From Gardnerella vaginalis (GTDB taxonomy: Bacteria > Actinomycetota > Actinomycetes > Actinomycetales > Bifidobacteriaceae), in NCBI RefSeq assembly GCF_001563665.1, contig NZ_KQ961857.1, positions 179,332-243,331 of the forward strand: DNA of 64,000 nt. Reading direction: 5' to 3'. The position numbers were made by a program, and so were the translations under genes. Shown in pieces: positions 39,550-49,841 of the stretch. How positions within the stretch are numbered: position 1 is the stretch's first letter; the number at the start of each line of letters is the position of its first letter. Under the pieces are notes generated by a model that searched no databases, was not told the DNA's origin, and worked only from the letters and a program-made list of their open reading frames with translations.

Positions 39550-42500
39550 TTACTTAAGATCTTTACGGCGGTGGCGAGATATATTCACAGCAAACCCTAA
39601 TGCAACTAATATTGAAGACAAACTTGCAATATTCAAAACACTATACACGTCACTACCTGTACTTGCCAACTGATCTTTAGACTCTACTTCTTGCTGCTTT
39701 TGCTGCTTTTGCTGCTTAACAGAAGTTTCAACTACAGTTGTTTGAGTATTCGTATCAGGTATATACGTTTGTTCACTTGAATTTACTATATCAATATACA
39801 CAGTAATATTAGCTTTTCGACCGTATTGATCAATAGTAGTAAACGTTACTTCTACTTTCGGCGTTCCATCAACAATCTTAGGAGTGCCGGAAATAGTGCA
39901 AGTAGTTCCATTGCAAGAAGGAGTAAGACCGTTAGAACCGTTTGTAATAGGATTAAGTTTGTTAATAACAAAATCATTGCGATCTACTCTAACAATCGTA
40001 TTACCACTCGAATTATCAGTTAAGTTTGCAAGCGTAAACGTTGCAGGAACGCCTGAAACAGCAGAACTTCTAAATGTAAAGTTCATAGTCTTCATTAGCT
40101 CGAAGTTTGCTGTAATAGTGGTTTCATGCTTTGGCTTAGCTGCAGGAATAGCATACAAATCCACACCTGCATCCTTAAAAAGCTTCTTCAAATCTTGCAA
40201 AGTCGAACTACGCAAAAGCCTAATTTTAGCTGCAATATCAGGCTTATCATTTTCTTCTGCAATTTGTATAAGAAGCTCGCGCTGTTCTTCCGAAGCGTAA
40301 TCTTCTTCATTTGCCGTAAAGTCTGGAATCTTCACATCTGGATTAGCAGATTTTATAAGATTCTTGAAAGCTTCCAAAGAAGATTCGTGGCTAGCGCGAA
40401 TAATACTAGCTACGTAATGTAAGCCGTTAATATCCGCAACCTGAGCTAACGCTTCTTTCTTCTTATCAAAAGTAATCTTGTTATATTCAGCTATGTCTAT
40501 TCCAGCTTCTCGCATCAAGTTCTTCAAAGCTTCTATTGAAGAACGCTTGGAATTGGAAATTTGCTTAGCAAGCCATGACTTTCCAGCTTCTTTAGCAATT
40601 TTTGCAAACAAAGCCTTTTCATGAAGTTGTTCAATGACTTCGTCAACATCAATGCCATTTTTGACAAGCTGATCCTTAATCTTTTGCAAGGAATCATGAG
40701 ACCCACGAATTTCAGAAGCTAGATCAGTGTTACCCTTTCTTTCAGCAACCTGAGCTAATTCTTCGCGCTTAGCATTGTAGACATTGTAAGCTTCTTGCTC
40801 CGCACGACTCTTTCGCGCTTCGTTCAGCATATTTTGCAAAGCAGCAAGCGTAGAGTTACGCGAATCACTGATCAGCTTTGCAACATAGTGCATTCCGTCA
40901 ATCTTAGCCATTCGAGCCAAAGCTTCTCGTTCTTCTTCTGTAGCCTTACGTTGATCTGCTGGATCTGCTGGAGTCTCAGTCGTGATAGAAGTCCAATTCT
41001 TGAACACGTAACCATTATCTGCAAGCACATCTGGAATCGGCATTTGGAAACCATTCGCGTTATTTCGCACCCAATATACTGAAACTGGCTTGTTTCCAGC
41101 ATTGCCAAGAGGTGATTTTTGCAAACTTCCGCCATCTCCAGCTACATACGTCACCTTCGTATAGTTCTTTTCTATGAACTTAGCTGCAGCAGTGCCTTTA
41201 GCTGGCAAATCATTATTTGCAATAACTTTTGGCAAAACGTACACGCGCACAGGCAACTTAGTTGTAACAGTTTTTTGCTTTCCTGTAGTCTTATCAATTT
41301 CATCAGTAGGCTTAGTTACATTCACCATAATTGTTGAAATTCCAGGCTTTGAAACATCAACCGTAGAGCTATCATCTATAGATACACTCACTTTAGGGTC
41401 AGTGTTATGTACGAGCTTATTAACGTTTGTAATACTCTCACCCACGCCAATAACTGTTTCTGGAATCTTTACATCGTCAACGCTATTTTGCTCAGCAACG
41501 AAGATGCGCGGCTTACTGATATTCCAATTGTCATGTAAGAGTATGTTCGACTTATCGCCTCTTGCATTATACATTTGCCACTTTGTAAAACCGGAAAGTT
41601 TTGCAGCAGTGTCGCTTGCAACCTTTTGAGCAAACTTAATATTATCTTCTTTATCTTTTCCGTGACGAATATACAGCAATTTTGGCTTATACGAACCGTC
41701 AGCCCACGTTCTACCAAATCCTGGAAGGAATATAGTTGCAACGTAACCGTCTGGAATCTCTTCTTGTGTAGAAGCGTCAATTACGTTTTTAACAAGCTTA
41801 TAATGCGGTACAATATTAGTGTTCCTAGCAAACTTCCTACTAGCAATTTCAGCACTAGAATATAGCTTAACTTTCTGTGGATTAGGCACAGTAGTAGTGC
41901 TTGGTGTCATAGCAGCAAATAGTGTCATAACAGGAACTGACGTAGCAGTATTTGTTACAAATGTAGTATCTTCCTGAATCTCCCAGCCTTGGAACTCGTA
42001 ATGGTAGCCTTTTGCATCGTAATCCTTGCCAATAACCTGCGGCGCGCGAACGCCACTAGCAGAATCCTTATACGCGTAGTACAACGTGCGCGAACCTTCA
42101 GCAAATTCACCCTTGCCATTTGGTGACTCAGTATCACTCTTAGCGTTTATAAATTTGACTTCAACATACTTAGTTTTATCAAAAACTAGTTTGCGTTCAG
42201 CATTAGCACCAGTTTGGTCAGTACCCTGCGTATTCTCCTTCGGCAAGCTGTCTGGATACATCAACTTATAAAGCACCTTTAAGCGTCCTACAAGTTTATA
42301 AGTCTTGTAATCTGCTGCATCATTATACTTGATTGTCACTTTCAAAGGAACAGTGTACAAAGCAGGCTTCTTAAGCATTTTCTGCTTGAACTTATTTTTC
42401 TCAGCTTCAGTTGGCAAATCGTATTCGACTTTTATGTCTTCTACTCCATCTTTCAAAGCAGCTTCTGCTTTGAGTTCAGGCATATTAGTTATAAAATCGG

Positions 42501-45500
42501 TTAGCTTTGGAAGAGAGTCAGCATCATCTTGCACAGCAACCAAGTAATCAGTCTGCACTGCTGGCTCTGTCCAATCCTTTTGATCTGCCACGAACTCTTG
42601 GAATGATTCGTTGACTTTCCAGCCGTCTTTCCACTCACCAGTCACGTCAGCAACATCTTTAACTTCAGCAAGTTTCTTACCGTCATTAAGCATGCTGCTT
42701 CGTTTCCAGGTGCCAGTAGCATTGGTTAGGTTTTCTTTAAGTCTCACCAAAGCATTAGTAGAGTCGCTAGAGCTGTAAGGAATGTTCGAAATATCAGTGC
42801 CCTTCTTTACGTAGAACACTTTAGGACCGCTTGTGCCGTCCTTCCACAATCGCCCTGGAGCAGGCTTAAAGATTGCAACTACAGCATCCTTAGGAACTTC
42901 ACCACCGTCAGACGAACTCGAGAAGTAGTCGATTCGCTTGTAAACAGCGGTGTAAGTTTTGCCGGAATTATCGTCAACCTTAACATCTTTATAACGACCT
43001 TCAGAATCGATATCGTACTTCTGCTCTGGCTTAGGCTCAGCAGGAGTCGGCTGTACAACCTTAGTTGCCCAACCCTTGAACACATAGTGGTAATTATTTT
43101 CACTGTGATCCTTACCGAATGCTTGCGGCACGCGGATTCTAACCTGCTTACCTTTATAAACGTACGCAGTAAGCGTAGTTGTTACGTCAGTAGAAGGAGT
43201 AGTGCCAGTCGTATCGTGACCAATAATAGTGCCTTCATCATTCTTGCCGGTAAAGGTAATCGGTGCGTACTCTTGTTCATGCTTGCTGCCGTAGTCGCTA
43301 GTCTTAAACTTATCCCAATCGCTTTTGTACACCAAGTCTGGCAGCACGCGGTACAGCACTTCAGCTTCAGCAGTGTTGCCCTCAAGCTTCACTTGCACTT
43401 TAATCTTGTGCAAGCCTGGAGTGCTGTCGAATGTTGCGCCATCAGCGAATGAGAACGTAGCACCCTCTGGATACTCATCAGCATTCGTTATAAGCTTCTT
43501 AGCAGACTCGCCACTTTCAGTACTAATATTCTCAAGTGGCGTAAGCACTTGCGGAGCTGCAGCAACAGGAGCCTTTAGCTTGAATTTAGCAATGTAAATT
43601 ACTTCAGGGCTGTTCTGCTCTTCGGAGCGAATCGGCAAACGATTTACGCCAGTAGAATACTGAAGCTCCGTAGAACCAGGAGCAGACGAACCGATTTTCG
43701 AAGTCCATTCATCAAACTCAAATCCAGGCTTCGCTTCCACTGTTGGAAGTGGCATCTGGTATGCCTTCGTGCCCTTAATTGCGTCATACACAAGAGCAGA
43801 GCCGTCAGCTACATTGTTTCCTTGCCAGTCAACAACACTACCCATAGAGCTTTGGTTATCAGCTACTTTGAACACGTAGCGCGTGTAGTGATCCGGACGA
43901 TGCTGAGCATCATCCTGGCGCTTAAGCACGCGAACATCGTCATATACAAATTTGAATGTATCTTCGCCAATCTGCTTGCCATCTTTGCCAATTCTATACA
44001 AAACTTTCTGCTGCGTAGTTCTAGGCATAAAGCCTTCGATCGGCTTGTAGAACGCTACATCGTACTTTCGATTTACAGAGCTGACTTCGCTTTCTGGAAG
44101 AAGATCCTTTTCTTTGCCATTCTCAATAGTTACATAGCGAACCCTATACTTGCGCGTATTGTACGTTTGGTACACAAACTCGCCAGTATTATCAGTTTCA
44201 TCACTCGATGCTTCAAAGCTCGTGAAATGCTTATCCGGGAAGTGCGTTTCATCGCTGTAGACTGCTTCAGCATTGTAGCGCAAATGCTCGCGCAAGCCGG
44301 AAACCGTTTGAGTAGAAACGTGGTCTACCATAGCTTTTTTGGCTGTATCATCAGCAGCATTATTATAGTCAGCAAACGTGTAACCAGGCTTTAAGAATAT
44401 GTGCGTAAAAGTGCCGTTGTAGCGAGTATCCTGAACCCACACTGCTCTAAGCGTTATATCTTCTACTACTTTGTTACCAAAAGCGTAAGGAGTATTAGCT
44501 TCTACTACCTCATTGCCCTTTTTAACAAGCTCCCAGCCGTAGAAGTCGAAGCCTTTGCGCACTGGAATTTTAATATCATTTTCGTGAATAGGATCGTTGT
44601 GGTTACACATAAACGTTTTAATTACGTTTGGTCCCTCTTTTCCGTCTTCGCCAATCTCATGCATCTGGTAGTCAAGAGTTACAGTGTGCTGAATATTTGT
44701 TGGAAGACCCCACGCAGCGTAAAGCTTAATGCCATTGACTGGCACTGTAATATCTTTGTCTTCGCCATTTATAAACCGAGTGCCAGCCTGATCAAGAGCC
44801 CAGCCTTTAAACACGTAGTCTTTTGGCAAGTAATCAGGGCGAATGATTGAATAATTAATGCCGTTAAGCGTGAAAGTGTACTTGCCATCTAACTTCTTAG
44901 ACGTATCGTTAGCATCGTCTTTAGTTACAGAAGCATCGTAAGACGTATCTTTTCCGTATAGCTCTTTGTCTTCGCCCTTCAAATCTTTTTTGCCGCGTTT
45001 AGTCAAGCTATACTCGAACGGCAAGCTTTCTATAGCAGCGACATCGCCATCCTTTATAGCATTGCCGTCCGCATTATAAAACTGCACATCGTACGACTGG
45101 CGGTTGTATTTAAATACAAGGTAGCCGTTTTCCTCATATTCTTGTGAGTCTTCGCCTCCACCAGCTAAGTGATTACGGAAGCCTACATTGTACTCTTTCT
45201 TAAAAGCTTCTTTTACATCATCATCTAGATCATCCCAGTCTTTTTCACCATTTTTTTTATATTCAATAGAATGTGAATATAAATCTGATAATAGCGTATC
45301 ATCAAAATCATCACTCTCATGTGTCTCTATACGCTTCTCTTTGTCAACAGAGTTAAAACCAGCTATGAATGAAGACTTATGAGGGTATTCCGTGCTACTA
45401 GTATCATCTTTGCTATACGAATCTGTTGAAAGCACATAATCGTCATCGCTTATCGTATCACCCTTTTTATGTTTTTTAGCAGAGGCAATACTTTGCTTTT

Positions 45501-48500
45501 CAATGATTACCTGAATAGGCATAACCTGAGTATTACTGGTATCAGCTGTAATCAGACGCTGATTATCTTTTAACTCGTATGTATTATTTGGATCACTATC
45601 AGGATTATCACTAATTTTAAGCTTGTGATTATTACCCACTACACGGAATTTAGGGTCAGCAAATTCTTTTTTAGTAAAACGAAATGGAGGAGTATCACGA
45701 AACTCTATTCCCCCTGCATATCCAATACGCCACCCAAGAGAGCCTGTATCATCATTAAAATCTAATTCATTTACATTAGGCCAAATATCAGTAAGACTTT
45801 GACCATAACGAACATTTACGCGGTAACCTTTGTGGTTAATTGTATTGTTATCCTCATATTCGTTTACTTCATCATACTTCTCTGAGCAATTGCCGCCGCC
45901 AGCATAGCAATAAATAGTTGTTTTGCCGTCTTTGTCTTTTCTTTTTATAGCAGCATTGTTTAAACGCTCAGCATCTTCTGAAGATTTAAGTACAGCAGGC
46001 TTAGCAAAAATAAGCTCGTACTCTTTGCGGTCGTAAACTAAATCAAAAGTATTATCTAAGTCGTTAGCAGAAAGCTTATTGCTTGTATTATTAGTATCTT
46101 TTGTGAATCTTTTAGTAAGCTTCTTATTCACATGGAAGTAGCGCGTGAATAAATCCTTACCATTGTTTTTAGAATCACCAGGATGCTCAGTATCATACCC
46201 TTCTAAGCTTGTTACAGGCGTTTCGTTCATCCAGTTGAACTTTGCAATTAAGCCATCCTTATGGTCAGCATTTTTGCCTTGCAGCTCTTCTCTAGTTAAA
46301 CCGAGTTCCGGGTCCTCTACATAATCATCTACGCTTGCGCCATTAAGCTTACTAGTATCCTTAGCAACGCCAGCATCATCCATATTATTAAGCGCAACTT
46401 CACTGTCTGTCTTAACATTCTTGCGCTCAACAAGACCAACAAAGTCGTAGTTTTTAAGCGAATCCGGATGCTCTTTATCAACCAAATCTGCCTTTTGCAC
46501 CCACACGTTCACGCGGTAGCTGGTAGTATTGTTCGCTTCCCAATTAGCGCGAAATTGCACATTGTGATCCGGCATCTTATAGTCACCAAGAGAAACAATA
46601 GTATTATCAGCATAAAGCGGATCACTCTTTTTGCTAGGATCGACTACAGACCAACCCTTAAACGTGTATCCGCGCTTAGTTGGATCTTTAACTGGTGGTA
46701 CAAGTTGCTGGTAATACACTTTTTGAGCAGTAACATCCGTGCCACCATCAGTGTCGTAAGTAACATCGTAAGCCTTACGGTAGTAGCGAAGGTTCAAAAT
46801 CAGCTTGTCGCTTTCACTATCCGAATCCGAAAGCGGTGAGCTAATAAGATTGTGCTCTGGTTCGTAGCCTGGAATATACAAAGCTATAGCGCTCACATCT
46901 GAGCCAACAGTGCCAGTAACTTCAGTGACGTGAATAGGATCCCCGTCCTTATATTCGTACTTTTTTGTTACAGGATCCTTCACTCTGTGCTTTGGTATAA
47001 TAACCTTACCAATACCAAGATTTGCAGCTTCCTTAAACTCGTTCTTATTGTCAATTTGCTGCAACAAGTGACGCACATAGTACTTAGCTGTTTTAGGAGC
47101 GTAGTTGATGTTCAACTCGCCGTAGTACTGAATGCCATCGTCTGAACCCGACTGCGAAGACGATGTATTCTGCGAAGTTTGCGCACTATTGTTGCTTTCA
47201 ACAGCCTGCCTTCTCTTCACAGCGTATTCTTTAATAAGATTTTTGTCTATACGCAAGTAGCGAACAGCATCCGCATCCGTGCCATCGTCAATAACGTACT
47301 TGCCTTCGCTGTTTATAATGTAGTACTTGTATGTGCCTGAATGATATACGGACGGGCGGTATCCAGCAGACTTTGGAAGCTTAATATAGTCATACTTGCC
47401 ATTTTTGCCAAGATTATCGAAGTCGTCTTTATCAATCGTAAGCTCATACGGCTGCACAAGCTGCTTATTCGCAGCGCCACCAATAGTGTAGCGAATTTGC
47501 AAATTGTACGTTACTTCCGGCTTTTTGTCGGTTTGTACCTGTTCGTTGGCAGTTTGTTGGTCATCAGCCGTTGGATTCTGCTCATTCGGCTTAATTACCT
47601 GGCTATTTGGATCAGTTGCTGTGTTTGTTGCACCAGCGTTTGGAGTGCCAGTGGACGGTGTGCCAGTGGACGGTGTGCCAGCGTTCGATGTAGAAGCAGG
47701 TGCAGGAGCTGGAGCAGGTGCTGAAGGCGCAGCGTTTGTATTTTCGCTTGAACTGTTTGTATTTTCGCTTGAGCCGCTTGCATTTGAACCTTGTGTAGTT
47801 GGATTTTCTGCACTTTGCCCTTGCGTACCTTGCCCCTGCGTATTGCCATTGCCGTCTGCACTTGGTCTCGCTGTACTTCCAGCATCAGCATTAGATCCTG
47901 TACTAGCAGAAATAGGAGCAGATGATGCAGGCGCATTATTTGCAGATGGCTCAGTCGTATTATCTGCAGTGGCATCAGACGTAGATTCAGGCTGCGCGTT
48001 TTCACCATTTTCAGGCTTCACACTTGAATTCTGCTCAGTTGTAGGCTGCGCACTTGCTTGCTTATTATCCTCTTTATCCTCTGAATGATTTTCAGACGTA
48101 TTATTTGCAGCGCGTTGATTCTCAATTGCCCGAGCTTTAAGAGCTTGATTTTCCGCTGAGCGCACAGAGTTCAAAACACGATTATTGTCTAAATCTGTAG
48201 AATTATCATCTTGATCAAGATTCTCAACATGCTCATCATTCTTATACAAGTTAGCAAGTTTAGACTGTTTAGCATACTCAAGTTTTTTAGCTTCGATATC
48301 TTTGCGAGCAATCTGCACTAATCTCTTAGTTTGTGCGCTCTGATTGCGAACTCCAGCACCCCAGCGAAGCATATTAAGCTCTTTAGATTGAGCGTTATTC
48401 TTACCTGCACTGCTAACAATATGAGCCTCGGGAGTTTCATCATGCTTATTAGCTTGTAATGCTGCAGCTGAAACTGTTGGCAGCATCATTGCCAAAGTAG

Positions 48501-48621
48501 AAGCAACAGCAACGCCTGCAACACCGCGATGTAAAGCACTAGAAGTACTCTCAGACTTAGCTTTTTCAGCCTTGCGGAGTTGCTTTTTGTATGCTTCACT
48601 GTGCAAACCTTTACGACCCAC
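39550..48621 (-). CDS. Giant cell-wall-anchored surface protein with InlB-type repeats
   Basis: 3023 residues from the GTG at 48621, chosen because AAGGAG lies 7 bases before it; 48645 has no such site. A basic head and signal peptide (about 15-53) lead to a Ser/Thr/Pro/Gln/Asn-rich low-complexity stretch (about 150-370). Many InlB B-type (Listeria-Bacteroides) repeats follow, with the pattern TYDTDGG...P...GYTFKGW, then Rib-like segments (ESGESAKKLI..., VGESITNVNKLV...). Five helical repeats of about 45 residues (SSLEALKNLMREAGID type) are encoded at about 40160-40930. The end is LASTGS, a hydrophobic helix and RHRRKDLK, a sortase signal with Ala in place of Pro. Probable adhesin. Confidence 0.9.
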   Translation of the reverse strand: MGRKGLHSEAYKKQLRKAEKAKSESTSSALHRGVAGVAVASTLAMMLPTVSAAALQANKHDETPEAHIVSSAGKNNAQSKELNMLRWGAGVRNQSAQTKRLVQIARKDIEAKKLEYAKQSKLANLYKNDEHVENLDQDDNSTDLDNNRVLNSVRSAENQALKARAIENQRAANNTSENHSEDKEDNKQASAQPTTEQNSSVKPENGENAQPESTSDATADNTTEPSANNAPASSAPISASTGSNADAGSTARPSADGNGNTQGQGTQGQSAENPTTQGSNASGSSENTNSSSENTNAAPSAPAPAPAPASTSNAGTPSTGTPSTGTPNAGATNTATDPNSQVIKPNEQNPTADDQQTANEQVQTDKKPEVTYNLQIRYTIGGAANKQLVQPYELTIDKDDFDNLGKNGKYDYIKLPKSAGYRPSVYHSGTYKYYIINSEGKYVIDDGTDADAVRYLRIDKNLIKEYAVKRRQAVESNNSAQTSQNTSSSQSGSDDGIQYYGELNINYAPKTAKYYVRHLLQQIDNKNEFKEAANLGIGKVIIPKHRVKDPVTKKYEYKDGDPIHVTEVTGTVGSDVSAIALYIPGYEPEHNLISSPLSDSDSESDKLILNLRYYRKAYDVTYDTDGGTDVTAQKVYYQQLVPPVKDPTKRGYTFKGWSVVDPSKKSDPLYADNTIVSLGDYKMPDHNVQFRANWEANNTTSYRVNVWVQKADLVDKEHPDSLKNYDFVGLVERKNVKTDSEVALNNMDDAGVAKDTSKLNGASVDDYVEDPELGLTREELQGKNADHKDGLIAKFNWMNETPVTSLEGYDTEHPGDSKNNGKDLFTRYFHVNKKLTKRFTKDTNNTSNKLSANDLDNTFDLVYDRKEYELIFAKPAVLKSSEDAERLNNAAIKRKDKDGKTTIYCYAGGGNCSEKYDEVNEYEDNNTINHKGYRVNVRYGQSLTDIWPNVNELDFNDDTGSLGWRIGYAGGIEFRDTPPFRFTKKEFADPKFRVVGNNHKLKISDNPDSDPNNTYELKDNQRLITADTSNTQVMPIQVIIEKQSIASAKKHKKGDTISDDDYVLSTDSYSKDDTSSTEYPHKSSFIAGFNSVDKEKRIETHESDDFDDTLLSDLYSHSIEYKKNGEKDWDDLDDDVKEAFKKEYNVGFRNHLAGGGEDSQEYEENGYLVFKYNRQSYDVQFYNADGNAIKDGDVAAIESLPFEYSLTKRGKKDLKGEDKELYGKDTSYDASVTKDDANDTSKKLDGKYTFTLNGINYSIIRPDYLPKDYVFKGWALDQAGTRFINGEDKDITVPVNGIKLYAAWGLPTNIQHTVTLDYQMHEIGEDGKEGPNVIKTFMCNHNDPIHENDIKIPVRKGFDFYGWELVKKGNEVVEANTPYAFGNKVVEDITLRAVWVQDTRYNGTFTHIFLKPGYTFADYNNAADDTAKKAMVDHVSTQTVSGLREHLRYNAEAVYSDETHFPDKHFTSFEASSDETDNTGEFVYQTYNTRKYRVRYVTIENGKEKDLLPESEVSSVNRKYDVAFYKPIEGFMPRTTQQKVLYRIGKDGKQIGEDTFKFVYDDVRVLKRQDDAQHRPDHYTRYVFKVADNQSSMGSVVDWQGNNVADGSALVYDAIKGTKAYQMPLPTVEAKPGFEFDEWTSKIGSSAPGSTELQYSTGVNRLPIRSEEQNSPEVIYIAKFKLKAPVAAAPQVLTPLENISTESGESAKKLITNADEYPEGATFSFADGATFDSTPGLHKIKVQVKLEGNTAEAEVLYRVLPDLVYKSDWDKFKTSDYGSKHEQEYAPITFTGKNDEGTIIGHDTTGTTPSTDVTTTLTAYVYKGKQVRIRVPQAFGKDHSENNYHYVFKGWATKVVQPTPAEPKPEQKYDIDSEGRYKDVKVDDNSGKTYTAVYKRIDYFSSSSDGGEVPKDAVVAIFKPAPGRLWKDGTSGPKVFYVKKGTDISNIPYSSSDSTNALVRLKENLTNATGTWKRSSMLNDGKKLAEVKDVADVTGEWKDGWKVNESFQEFVADQKDWTEPAVQTDYLVAVQDDADSLPKLTDFITNMPELKAEAALKDGVEDIKVEYDLPTEAEKNKFKQKMLKKPALYTVPLKVTIKYNDAADYKTYKLVGRLKVLYKLMYPDSLPKENTQGTDQTGANAERKLVFDKTKYVEVKFINAKSDTESPNGKGEFAEGSRTLYYAYKDSASGVRAPQVIGKDYDAKGYHYEFQGWEIQEDTTFVTNTATSVPVMTLFAAMTPSTTTVPNPQKVKLYSSAEIASRKFARNTNIVPHYKLVKNVIDASTQEEIPDGYVATIFLPGFGRTWADGSYKPKLLYIRHGKDKEDNIKFAQKVASDTAAKLSGFTKWQMYNARGDKSNILLHDNWNISKPRIFVAEQNSVDDVKIPETVIGVGESITNVNKLVHNTDPKVSVSIDDSSTVDVSKPGISTIMVNVTKPTDEIDKTTGKQKTVTTKLPVRVYVLPKVIANNDLPAKGTAAAKFIEKNYTKVTYVAGDGGSLQKSPLGNAGNKPVSVYWVRNNANGFQMPIPDVLADNGYVFKNWTSITTETPADPADQRKATEEEREALARMAKIDGMHYVAKLISDSRNSTLAALQNMLNEARKSRAEQEAYNVYNAKREELAQVAERKGNTDLASEIRGSHDSLQKIKDQLVKNGIDVDEVIEQLHEKALFAKIAKEAGKSWLAKQISNSKRSSIEALKNLMREAGIDIAEYNKITFDKKKEALAQVADINGLHYVASIIRASHESSLEAFKNLIKSANPDVKIPDFTANEEDYASEEQRELLIQIAEENDKPDIAAKIRLLRSSTLQDLKKLFKDAGVDLYAIPAAKPKHETTITANFELMKTMNFTFRSSAVSGVPATFTLANLTDNSSGNTIVRVDRNDFVINKLNPITNGSNGLTPSCNGTTCTISGTPKIVDGTPKVEVTFTTIDQYGRKANITVYIDIVNSSEQTYIPDTNTQTTVVETSVKQQKQQKQQEVESKDQLASTGSDVYSVLNIASLSSILVALGFAVNISRHRRKDLK

Positions 48622-49369
48622 CGTTCTTCTCCTTAGAACAACCACTTTTAAAGTAAATAAACACTATACTCTTAAGTTCACTCTATACTTAAGTTCGCTA
48701 TGCTTAAGTTCGCCATGTTCAAGCCAGTGCGTAACTATAGCCCATACACACTGCACTAGTATACAGTATACATGCAAAAAATAAACATTTGTTTATATTG
48801 CACTCACATGTAATAAAATAAATGGTAGCGAATAATTACTAATAACTTAAACATAACATATCGCAAACATGTCCTTGAGTATTATACCTCCCCCCCAAGC
48901 ATATTTTTGTAAATTATATATTTATATTAATTTTTCAGTAGCAACGAATTGCAACTACGCATGAAATAATCAGCCATACGCAAAATATTTAACTACATAC
49001 AAAATAATCAACTAAGCATGAAATGTTTAACACAACATGAAATAATTAACCACACATTACAACCCACATGACAACCCACACCATCCACATACATAGCATC
49101 TTTACCACACATTACAACCCACATGACAACCCTCATCACAACCCTCATCACAACCCACATCACAACCCACACGGTAACAGCCACACATAACAACCAACGC
49201 GTAATAACCCACATCACAACCATGCATCGCAACCCACATGACAACCCACATGACAACCATGCATAAAATGTTGTATTATGAAAAAGTGTGATTTAATGCA
49301 TAAAAGTTTTGTATTATAACAACGTATAAAATATTTGCATTATAATGACGATTATTTGAAAATTCAAAA
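48622..49369. repeat. Gene-free region: CTTAAGTTC repeats, C7 tract and ACAACCCACAT satellite
   Basis: Three copies of CTTAAGTTC (48671, 48688, 48703) plus a decayed fourth (48718) are spaced 15-17 bp upstream of the giant gene. A C7 run is at 48890-48896. From 48955 to 49050 there are degenerate GCATGAAATAATCAAC units. From 49055 to 49262 there are about 15 degenerate units built on ACAACCCACATG. A -10-like TATAAT at 49341 may serve the tmRNA. No convincing gene. Confidence 0.6.
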
Positions 49370-49763
49370 GGGGTCGATCGGTTTCGACGGTGATCTGTTC
49401 GCCGCGGGGAAGCGTGCCGAGAATGCGAAAGTCCACTCGTAAACGTCCTTTCGCAAAAGAATAAGTGCTAAATCTAATCGCACTGAGTTCGCTCTCGCTG
49501 CCTGAGCTTCGCGCCAGGATTAACCAGTGAGCAGCTGCTCCGTTCACCCACTCACGTCTTCGGAGTGGTGCTGAACGTCATTAGAAGACTTGCTTGAATT
49601 GCCGAGCTGCAGGGCAATTCAGGGACTTTTACTGTAGATATGCTCGCCATGAATTGTCTGCGATAACATGGGGGCAGAAAAACTGCCGAACGGCAAGCAG
49701 ACTACGCACGTAGAAGACCGAGGGTACGGTCACCGGACCGGGGTTCAATTCCCCGCGACTCCA
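49370..49763 (+). ncRNA. ssrA: Transfer-messenger RNA
   Basis: 394 nt, rescuing stalled ribosomes and tagging their products. The 5' end GGGGTCG pairs with CGACTCC at the 3' end, with the tRNA-like GGTTTCGACGG and GGTTCAATTCC. The tag reading frame starts at GCT 49467 and encodes AKSNRTEFALAA, ending with TGA at 49503-49505. The gene is intact, but its 3' 17 bases belong to a 26-bp sequence repeated at 51865, marking an integration site. Confidence 0.97.
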
Positions 49764-49772
49764 CAAACGCAA
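49747..49772 (+). repeat. Left attachment repeat (att), tmRNA 3' end
   Basis: The 26 bp starting AATTCCCCGCGACTCCAC are identical to 51865-51890. This copy completes the functional tmRNA T-arm and acceptor. Confidence 0.88.
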
Positions 49773-49784
49773 TGAGTAAATAAA

Positions 49785-49815
49785 GAGTCCCGAACAATCG
49801 AGGTGTCCGGGACTC
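49785..49815 (+). other. Hairpin and cassette-boundary motif at the islet's left end
   Basis: GAGTCCCG and CGGGACTC form an 8-bp stem around AACAATCGAGGTGTC. The motif CGAACAATCGAGGTGTC (49791-49807) recurs with one change on the minus strand at 50694-50678, at the start of the opposing cassette. It may serve as the new ssrA 3' hairpin, a recombination arm site, or a binding site of the HTH proteins. Confidence 0.55.
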
Positions 49816-49841
49816 ACTACCCACTATACTGCAGGCTCATT

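Noticed and set aside
43822..44850. Two consecutive plus-strand frames of 190 and 149 codons
   Set aside because: Both lie wholly inside the giant surface gene on the other strand, lack ribosome binding sites and show no recognisable domain.
47504..48088. 194-codon plus-strand frame rich in Ala/Val/Gly
   Set aside because: Antisense to the Ser/Pro/Ala low-complexity stretch of the giant surface gene; composition alone explains it.
49008..49256. 82-codon minus-strand frame upstream of tmRNA
   Set aside because: It is simply the translation of the ACAACCCACATG repeats (VMWVV-type) and has no start signal.
49055..49262. Possible CRISPR array
   Set aside because: The units are only about 11-14 bp, degenerate, and have no unique spacers of constant length; no cas gene is nearby.
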